A DNA stretch of 63,787 bases from Paracoccaceae bacterium. Its GTDB lineage: Bacteria > Pseudomonadota > Alphaproteobacteria > Rhodobacterales > Rhodobacteraceae. The stretch spans positions 1-63,787 of the forward strand of contig JACIYW010000002.1 of assembly GCA_014359745.1 (NCBI GenBank). Direction: 5' to 3'. Positions 27,179 to 33,741 of this stretch are shown piece by piece. Below the pieces are notes generated by a model. The model was not told where the DNA came from. It worked only from the letters and a program-made list of their open reading frames with translations, and ran no database searches. The position numbers were made by a program, and so were the translations under genes. The stretch's first letter is position 1. Every line of letters begins with the position of its first letter.

Positions 27179-29263
27179 CTAGTTGATCAGCGTCACGCCG
27201 CCCTTGAGGATCAGCGAGGCCGCGCCTTCGACCTTGGTCACCGCCTGCCCCGACACGGTGACGGTCGGGGCCTTGATCGTCACCCCCGCATTGTCGATGG
27301 TGATCGACGATCCGCCCACCGACAGCTTGATCTCTATCGCCGCCGAGATGGCGATCTTGGCATCCGATTTTTCGGTGATATTGCCCGACACCGTGACATC
27401 GCGCTTGCCCGATACGCTCAGCGCCATGTCCGAGGCCACGGTTTCGGTCAGATTGGCGCCGATGTCCATGGTGCGGTCGGCGCCCACGGTCAGGCTGTCG
27501 TTCACGCCGATATCCTCGGTCTTGTCGGTGGCGATGGTGCGGAATTCGCTGCCGGTTTCCACCGTCAGGGTCTTGTCGCCGGTCTTGATGGTTTCGGTCT
27601 TGTGGTGGTGGATGGTCTGGGTCAGGTCGCCGGGGTCTTTCTTGTCGAGGCCGATGTTGATGACCGCGTTGTTTTCCACCGTCTGGAAATAATCCTTTTC
27701 GGAATGGAAGCGGATGAATTCCGCGTCTTTCTTGTCTTCGAACACCAGTTCGTTGTAATTCGCGGCCCCGCCGCCCTTGGTCGATCGGGTCTGGATGCCC
27801 GATTGGGTCATGTTGGCGGGCAGCGCATAGGGCGGCATGGTGTCGGCATTATAAAGCATGCCGGTGCAGATCGGGCGATCGGGATCGCCATCCTCGAACT
27901 GGATCACCACCTCCTGGCCGATGCGCGGGATGGCGACAAAGCCCCAGCCCTTGCCCGTCCAGGGCATGACGGTGCGCACCCAGCAGGTGGTGTTCTCGTC
28001 GCGCTTGCCCTCGCGGTCCCAGGGGAACTGCACCTTTATGCGGCCGTATTTGTCGGTGTAGATCTCTTCGCCCGCGGGGCCGGTGACCGTGGCCAGCAGC
28101 AGGCCGGGGATGCGCGGCCAGGGTGTCTTGCGCGGGGTCCGATAGGGGGTGGCCCTGGGGATCACGTTGAAGGTGCAGCGATAGGTATCGGTATTGTCGG
28201 CGTCGAACAGCAATCGGCCGGGCAGGATCTGGGTGCGGGTTTCGTGATCCTCGTAATCGGTTTCGATCTGGATCAGATGGGTGGCGCGGGTGATCAGGTA
28301 ATCGCCGCTCCGCGATTTGTCGACCATGTCCCGTAGGGTGAAGGTCTGGCCCACGCCCATGGTGCGCACATTGCCGACGCCCGCGCGGGTGTCATGGCGC
28401 GCCGCCTCGGCCTCCATGCGGATGCGGGCATATTTGTCGCCAAGCGCGGTCTTGCGATGCGGGCCGGGATAATCGTAAAGCTCGGCGTCCTTGTGGCTGT
28501 GGCTGCCCTTGGGGATTGCCTTGATCGCCTTGAGATCGGCGCGCGGGTTCTCGAAATCGTAATCGGTCAGCGTGACCTTGCCAGAGGTCACCCGCCGCGA
28601 CCCCTGCCATTCGAACACATGATCCTCGCGGCGGCGGTATTCGGCCTCGCGCAGGTAGAAATCGATGCTGGCATGTCCGGGCACCGCCGCATGGGCGCCC
28701 GCATCGTCGGCGATGACCAGGGTTTCCTTGCCCTGCCGCATCTCGGACCAGTAATAGATGCCCTCTTCCTCGAACAGCCGCGACAGAAAGTCGAAATCGG
28801 TTTCGCGGTGCTGCACGCAATAGACGCGCGCGCCGGTGCCCCTGGCCTTCATGTCGAAATCGGCAAAGCCCATTTCGCCGAAGATCTTCTTGGCGATATC
28901 GGGCACGGTCATGTCCTGGAATATCCGGTTGTCCGATGTCCGGGTCAGGAACCACAGCCAGGGCCGCAGTTGCAGCGTGTAAAGCCCCAGGCCTTGATAC
29001 AGCCCCAGCGCCTCGGCCTCGATGCAGGTGCCGCCGAACTGGCGCCAGCTTTCATCGGCGGCCTGGATTTCGATGGTGATCGGCTGGCCGACCACCTTGT
29101 CAAGATCCAGCGCCCGGTCGGGCGACATGAATTCGACGGTGGTGCGGGTCAGTTCGGAAAATCCTTCTTCGATCCGGGCGGCCTTGATGAACATGCGTTC
29201 GCGCGGCAACGGGCCCTTGATCCGCACCTGCCGGTTTTCCAGAACGGCCTTTTCAGCTGACAT
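27179..29263 (-). CDS. vgrG: T6SS spike protein VgrG (TssI)
   Basis: A 694-residue VgrG. The gp27-like N-terminal half carries the usual QHRETDFDFLSRLFEEEGIYY segment, followed by the OB-fold/gp5 core (TGPAGEEIYTDKYGRIKVQFPWD and FIRFHSEKDYF), and a C-terminal beta-helix rich in TxxxGxD repeats ending ILKGGVTLIN. No extra effector domain follows the beta-helix, so it is a structural spike. It sits 26 bases upstream of the DUF6931-like gene and 36 bases downstream of the small unknown gene. VgrG trimers cap the Hcp tube and carry PAAR and effectors. Confidence 0.95.
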   Translation of the reverse strand: MSAEKAVLENRQVRIKGPLPRERMFIKAARIEEGFSELTRTTVEFMSPDRALDLDKVVGQPITIEIQAADESWRQFGGTCIEAEALGLYQGLGLYTLQLRPWLWFLTRTSDNRIFQDMTVPDIAKKIFGEMGFADFDMKARGTGARVYCVQHRETDFDFLSRLFEEEGIYYWSEMRQGKETLVIADDAGAHAAVPGHASIDFYLREAEYRRREDHVFEWQGSRRVTSGKVTLTDYDFENPRADLKAIKAIPKGSHSHKDAELYDYPGPHRKTALGDKYARIRMEAEAARHDTRAGVGNVRTMGVGQTFTLRDMVDKSRSGDYLITRATHLIQIETDYEDHETRTQILPGRLLFDADNTDTYRCTFNVIPRATPYRTPRKTPWPRIPGLLLATVTGPAGEEIYTDKYGRIKVQFPWDREGKRDENTTCWVRTVMPWTGKGWGFVAIPRIGQEVVIQFEDGDPDRPICTGMLYNADTMPPYALPANMTQSGIQTRSTKGGGAANYNELVFEDKKDAEFIRFHSEKDYFQTVENNAVINIGLDKKDPGDLTQTIHHHKTETIKTGDKTLTVETGSEFRTIATDKTEDIGVNDSLTVGADRTMDIGANLTETVASDMALSVSGKRDVTVSGNITEKSDAKIAISAAIEIKLSVGGSSITIDNAGVTIKAPTVTVSGQAVTKVEGAASLILKGGVTLIN

Positions 29264-29299
29264 CGAAACATCCTTTCTCGGTTGCGGCCTGGCCGGGCA

Positions 29300-29698
29300 T
29301 CACGGGGTTTGCGGCGGCGGCCCGCCCCGCCCCGTATCGTCTGGCCCCACATCGTCTGGCCCCGTATCGCCCGAACCATCCGGCGAAACCGCCGGGGCGG
29401 CATATTCCAGCAGATCGTTGTCGCGGCGCAGCCGGGCGACGATATCGGGGTTGATCCCCCAGAAATCCGTCACCATGCGGTTGGGGCCGATATAGCGGCG
29501 CAACTCGAAGATATCGGCGCAGCGGATGCAATGCACCGGCCTGGGAAAATAGCCGCGCCCCAGCAGCATCGGGTTGAGAAATTCCTTGCCCTCGCACAGC
29601 CAGTAGCTTTCGTTGATCGCGAGCAGCAGCATCCGCGGCGCGTCTTCGCCGCCCCCATCCCTGCCGCCGCCATTGTCGCCGTCATCGGTGTCGCGCAT
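29300..29698 (-). CDS. Unknown small protein between TssB-TssC fusion and vgrG
   Basis: A 132-residue protein I do not recognise. The conserved-looking core (about 20-100) contains LLLAINESYWLCEGKEFLNP, RPVHCIRCADIFELRRYIG and a following NRMVTDFWGINPDIVARL segment. The N-terminus is Asp/Gly-rich and the C-terminus is a Gly/Asp/Pro tail partly made of a short tandem repeat (DNA 29331-29370). No signal peptide or membrane helix is seen. ATG 29698 overlaps the upstream stop by one base (TGATG); a GTG one codon earlier is possible. Location directly before vgrG suggests a spike adaptor or small effector; this is inference only. Confidence 0.6.
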   Translation of the reverse strand: MRDTDDGDNGGGRDGGGEDAPRMLLLAINESYWLCEGKEFLNPMLLGRGYFPRPVHCIRCADIFELRRYIGPNRMVTDFWGINPDIVARLRRDNDLLEYAAPAVSPDGSGDTGPDDVGPDDTGRGGPPPQTP

Positions 29699-31863
29699 CA
29701 CAATCCCTCCAGCAGGGCGGCCAGTTCGTCATCCATGTCACCGGGTGCGGCGCCATCGGTGGGGGTGTCTTCGAACCCGGCCAAGAGCGCGTCAAGATCG
29801 TCAAGCCCCGCATCAGAACCGGCATCCGCATCCGCGCCTTCCAGATCGGCCAGCAGATCATCCAGATCATCCGCCGCCGCATCCTGTGCCGCATCCGGTG
29901 CGGGGATTTCCATTTCCAGTTCCATGGGCGCCGCAGGCGTGGCCCGCGCCGGGGTGGCTGGTGCGGCCCCGGCACCGGGCACCGTGCCCGCCCAGGGGCC
30001 CAGCACCGGCGCCCCGGCCAGCGACTGGAACCCGGCCAGCCGCACCGCATCGCGCCCGCGCGGGCTGACCAGCGCCATCAGCCCGCGCGCCACCGCGCCT
30101 TCCAGGCTGTCCAGCGTCAGGTTGCGGTCGGTGCAGGGCAGCGCCACCTGATCGCCATGGCGGTCGGTGACATGGTGGAACGGCATCTCGCCCAGGCTCA
30201 TCACCGAACCCAGCTCCATCCGGGCGGTGTTTTTCACCTTGGCGCGCGTCGCGGCCAGCAGCGTGGCCACCGCCACCACCGGATTGGCCCAGAGCATCGA
30301 TTTCAACCCGGCCTGCGGGGTGAATTCCTCGAACCCGAAGGCATCGACCGGATCGGTGCGCTGGCCATAGGGATGGCGCAGCATGAAGCGCGGCAGGCAC
30401 AGCCCGACATAGCCCGCCTCGGGCAGGGCGCGCAGGGCGCGCCAGGCGCGGTCGGTCAGCGGGTGGCGGTCGCGCAGCGGCGTGTCGAGGCAGCCGGGCG
30501 ACAGCGCCGCGAAAAACGGCGCATCGACATGCGCGGCGATCCGTGCCAGCCGCGCCAGCAATTCGGCATGGGGCGGGGTTTCCTCGAACGTATAAAGCCC
30601 GAACAGCGCCGAAAACCCGCCCGCGCCGCCGCCGCCCTGATCCTCGGGCAGGGCCGCCCCGGCCAGCAATCGATAAAGGCCCGATTGCGCCAGATCTTCC
30701 TGCGCGGCCAGATCGGCGGCCAGTTCCTCGGCCGAGACATCGTAAAGCGTGATCTCTATCGCGTCGCCGGTCTCGATCCGGCGGGCCAGGAAATCGAGGC
30801 TGCGCCATTGCGCTTCCAGCGCCCGAAACTCGGGGTGGTGCAGCACCAGCCGCATCGCCGACGAGAGCGCGTCATCGACCGCCGCGATCAGCGGCCCGGC
30901 CTCGGGCGCGGGGGCGGCGACCACATGCGGGCCGATGATGCCGGCGATCAGCGCCTCGACCGGGGCGGCGGCGGGCGGCGCGGCGGGTGTGGGCGCGCCC
31001 CCGATCAGCGCCTGGAAATCCGACAGGCGGCGGTCGGCGGGCATGTCGGAACCGGCCGACCTGTGCCGCGTCTTCAGCCCGGCGCCATCGCTGACCCCCC
31101 AGGCGCGCAGCCGTTCCACCGCCCGCGCCGAGGTGGCGGGGGCCTTCAACTGGCCGCGCAGCCCCGCCAGTTCGGCAAAAAGCGGCAGGTTTTCATAAAG
31201 CGCATCGGGGTGCAGATCGTCGATATCGCGCAGCGGCACCTCGATCACGCTGGTGCCGCCGTCCCGGGTGGCGACCGGCAGGCGCAGCGTGGTGGCAAAG
31301 CCCGCGATCACATCGTCGAAGGTATCGACATCCAGCCGGATCGCGCGCCTGCGCGCCAAGGCCTCGCCCACCTCGATCCGGCCCGCCGCCGCGCGCCCGG
31401 TGAAATCGCCCAGCACCGCGATGCGAAACCGCGGCCGGTGCAGCGTGTCGCGATCCGGGCGCGGCGCATCGAGGCGGCCAAAGGGTTCCTGCGGCGCGAC
31501 GGGCGGGGTGGTGGGCGTTTTGGCGGCGGGCGGCGGGGTTTGGGCGGCTGGCGCCGCTTCTGGCCCCGTCTCTGTCACGGGATCGGCCTGCCCGTTCCCA
31601 AGCAGATCATCCAGCCCCGCCAGCGGATCCTCCGCCGCGCCGCCCTGCGCTGCGGCCCCCTGCGGCGCGGCAGCGCGCAGCGCATCAAGGGTATCTTGCG
31701 CGCCATCCTCGGCAGGTGGTGGGGGGGCGGCGGCAGCGCGCAGCGCATCAAGCGCGGATCGGGTCGCATCCGCCCTGGCGGCCCTTGCCGCCGCCTCGTC
31801 GGCCTGTTTCTTCAGACCCGCCGCGCGCAGCGCCGCAAAGGGATCCTTCTTGTCATCAGCCAT
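29698..31863 (-). CDS. TssB-TssC fusion (second sheath-like protein) with acidic tail
   Basis: A 721-residue protein. An Ala-rich N-terminal helical/disordered region (1-135, with ALDALRAAA repeats) precedes a TssB-like domain (about 140-240: FRIAVLGDFTGR, VDTFDDVIAGF, DIDDLHPDALYENLPLF) and a TssC-like domain (about 325-620: LVLHHPEFRALEAQWRSLDF and LCLPRFMLRHPYGQRTDPVD). The same positions in the normal TssC of this locus (41920-43419) read VILHHADFQQLESAWRGL and LAMPRFLGRLPYGSKTDPV. The last ~55 residues are strongly acidic (DDLDDLLADLEG pattern). It is additional to complete tssB and tssC genes. A sheath-cap, length-control or spike-adaptor role is inference. ImpD/TssC40-type paralogues in Rhizobiales are the nearest known comparison. 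ATG 31863 follows AGGGGA. Confidence 0.8.
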   Translation of the reverse strand: MADDKKDPFAALRAAGLKKQADEAAARAARADATRSALDALRAAAAPPPPAEDGAQDTLDALRAAAPQGAAAQGGAAEDPLAGLDDLLGNGQADPVTETGPEAAPAAQTPPPAAKTPTTPPVAPQEPFGRLDAPRPDRDTLHRPRFRIAVLGDFTGRAAAGRIEVGEALARRRAIRLDVDTFDDVIAGFATTLRLPVATRDGGTSVIEVPLRDIDDLHPDALYENLPLFAELAGLRGQLKAPATSARAVERLRAWGVSDGAGLKTRHRSAGSDMPADRRLSDFQALIGGAPTPAAPPAAAPVEALIAGIIGPHVVAAPAPEAGPLIAAVDDALSSAMRLVLHHPEFRALEAQWRSLDFLARRIETGDAIEITLYDVSAEELAADLAAQEDLAQSGLYRLLAGAALPEDQGGGGAGGFSALFGLYTFEETPPHAELLARLARIAAHVDAPFFAALSPGCLDTPLRDRHPLTDRAWRALRALPEAGYVGLCLPRFMLRHPYGQRTDPVDAFGFEEFTPQAGLKSMLWANPVVAVATLLAATRAKVKNTARMELGSVMSLGEMPFHHVTDRHGDQVALPCTDRNLTLDSLEGAVARGLMALVSPRGRDAVRLAGFQSLAGAPVLGPWAGTVPGAGAAPATPARATPAAPMELEMEIPAPDAAQDAAADDLDDLLADLEGADADAGSDAGLDDLDALLAGFEDTPTDGAAPGDMDDELAALLEGL

Positions 31864-32797
31864 CGCTATCCCCTGTCTTGTCCTGCGGGGCGGCAGCCCC
31901 GTGTTGCCCGCCGTATTTTCCACCACTTTTTCCTGCGATCAGCGCATGCAGCGCCCGGATCTCGTCTTGCAACTGCAAGACATGGGCATCGACCTGGTCG
32001 GTTTCGCGGCGCACCAGTTCGCGCAGCTTTTCGAATTCCTGTTCGGTCTCTTCTTCCACCGCCGCCTGCATGGTGTTGACCAGCAGACCGATAAAGAGGT
32101 TGAGCACCGAAAAAGAGGTGATCACGATGAAAGGCACGAAAAACGCCCAGGCCATCGGGAATTGCACCATCACCGGGCGCACGATGCCCATCGACCAGGA
32201 TTCCAGCGTCATGATCTGGAACAGCGAATAGGCCGACCGCCCGATGGTGCCGAACCATTCGTCAAAGGCCGCGCCATACATGATCGTCGCCATCACCGAG
32301 AACACGTAATAGACCACGCTCAGCATCACGATCACCGCGCCCATCCCCGGCAGCGCATCCAGAAGCGCCTGCACCACCGCGCGCATCTGCGGCACCGCCG
32401 ACAGGATGCGCAGCGCCCGGATCACCCGCAGCCCGCGCAGCGCCGACAGCCCGTGCCCCTGCGGCAACAGCCCGACACTGACCACCAGCAGATCGAAGAT
32501 GTTCCAGGCATTGCGGAAAAACCCAAGCCCGTAGGCATAAAGCTTCAGCGTCAGTTCCAGAACGAAAATCCCCAGCACCAACTGGTCAAACAGTATCAAG
32601 AGCGTGCCGAACCGGGCCATCAGCGTGTCGGATGTGGTCATGCCCAGCGTGACCGCATTGACGATGATCAGCGCCAGAATGGTGTTCCTGACCCGGTCGC
32701 GTTCCAGAAAGCCGCGCAGCCGCGCCCGCCCCAGCCCGGCAGGCCCGGCCCCGGCGCTTTTGCCGGGGCCCGGAACGGTATCGGCGATATTGCTCAC
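31856..32797 (-). CDS. Voltage-gated sodium channel, BacNav family
   Basis: A 313-residue, six-helix channel subunit. S4 carries Arg at positions 121, 124, 127 and 130 (RGLRVIRALR), the pore filter is TLESWSM (197-203) as in NavMs/NaChBac-type sodium channels, and S6 (about 217-245) is followed by a heptad-like C-terminal coiled coil (about 248-288) typical of BacNav tetramers. The protein would form a Na+-selective pore in the inner membrane. The gene overlaps the upstream Lys-rich gene by 4 bases and the downstream TssB-TssC fusion by 8 bases, so it is cotranslated inside the T6SS operon. A link to motility, membrane-potential sensing or protection from effectors is open. Confidence 0.88.
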   Translation of the reverse strand: MSNIADTVPGPGKSAGAGPAGLGRARLRGFLERDRVRNTILALIIVNAVTLGMTTSDTLMARFGTLLILFDQLVLGIFVLELTLKLYAYGLGFFRNAWNIFDLLVVSVGLLPQGHGLSALRGLRVIRALRILSAVPQMRAVVQALLDALPGMGAVIVMLSVVYYVFSVMATIMYGAAFDEWFGTIGRSAYSLFQIMTLESWSMGIVRPVMVQFPMAWAFFVPFIVITSFSVLNLFIGLLVNTMQAAVEEETEQEFEKLRELVRRETDQVDAHVLQLQDEIRALHALIAGKSGGKYGGQHGAAAPQDKTGDSDG

Positions 32798-33732
32798 TTC
32801 AACAATTTCTCCACCTTGTCGAATTCCTTGCCCAGCATCTTCATGTCCTTCATCACCGCCTGCGCCGTCCTCGTCTCGGCCGAGGTGTTGGCCAGTTCCT
32901 TTGCCAGCCGGTCGGCATCGCGCGCATCGGGTTTGCCGGCCTTGGTCACGGCAATCGCCCCGTCCATTTCCTTGCCGAAACGCTCCATCGCCGTCTCGAA
33001 GGCGGCCAGGGTGCCATCGGCCTTTTTCACCATGTCGCCAAAGGCGCGCAATTCGGGGGCGGCATCGTCCCTGATCGATTTGGGCAGGCCGCGCATCAGG
33101 CTGACGGCGGCGAGGGCCTCGCGGGCGTGATCCTCGAACAGCTTGTCGGCGGCGGTCATTTCCCTGGTGGCCTCGGTCAGGGCGCGGGCCTCTTGCCTGG
33201 CATCGCCGTTTGCCGCGGTCAGGGCGCGGGAAAGATCCTTCATCGCCCTGGAGGCAAGATTTGCCGGTTCGGCAAAGATCTTGCGCTCGTCGATCCCGTC
33301 AAGCTTCTTGAGCGCCGCCTTGCCATCTTTCAGCCCGCGCTTGTTGTTGCCCTTGTCGGCCACCACCTCTTCGATGGCCAGCGAGGCTTTTTTCAGCAAT
33401 TCCTTGCGGGTTTCCTTGTAATCGCCGGGCAATTGCTTTTCGGCGGCCAATTGCCCCTTGGGCCCCTGCTTCATCGCGGCCTTGTAATGCACGGCCGCCC
33501 GATGGGCGAGGATCTTGAGGTCATAGCGCGCCAGCCCGTCAAGCGCGTCCTTCAGCCTGGACGCGCTCCACTTGCGTTTGTCGAGTTCGACCATCTGCGA
33601 ATACTGGATCGGCAGGAACACCTTTTTCAGCGCCGGATTGGCTTTGATCCAGTCGGCGGTTTTCTTGTCCATCTCGGCAAAGGGGCTGGCGTTCAGTTCT
33701 GCCTTCATCTTCTTCTTGTCTGTATCGGCCAT
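32794..33732 (-). CDS. Unknown Lys-rich, all-helical protein in T6SS operon
   Basis: A 312-residue protein with no family I recognise. It is rich in Lys, Ala, Asp and Glu with few aromatic residues, starts MADTDKKKMKAELNASPF, and looks helical and partly coiled-coil throughout. A Lys-dense middle (about 95-155, LLKKASLAIEEVVADKG and AALKKLDGIDERKIF) is followed by a heptad-like C-terminal half ending DMKMLGKEFDKVEKLLK. There is no signal peptide, membrane segment or visible enzymatic motif. It begins 9 bases after clpV and overlaps the sodium channel gene (ATGA). Candidates are a T6SS effector, a baseplate/ClpV accessory, or a cytoplasmic partner of the channel; none is proven. Confidence 0.65.
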   Translation of the reverse strand: MADTDKKKMKAELNASPFAEMDKKTADWIKANPALKKVFLPIQYSQMVELDKRKWSASRLKDALDGLARYDLKILAHRAAVHYKAAMKQGPKGQLAAEKQLPGDYKETRKELLKKASLAIEEVVADKGNNKRGLKDGKAALKKLDGIDERKIFAEPANLASRAMKDLSRALTAANGDARQEARALTEATREMTAADKLFEDHAREALAAVSLMRGLPKSIRDDAAPELRAFGDMVKKADGTLAAFETAMERFGKEMDGAIAVTKAGKPDARDADRLAKELANTSAETRTAQAVMKDMKMLGKEFDKVEKLLK

Positions 33733-33741
33733 GAAATCCTC

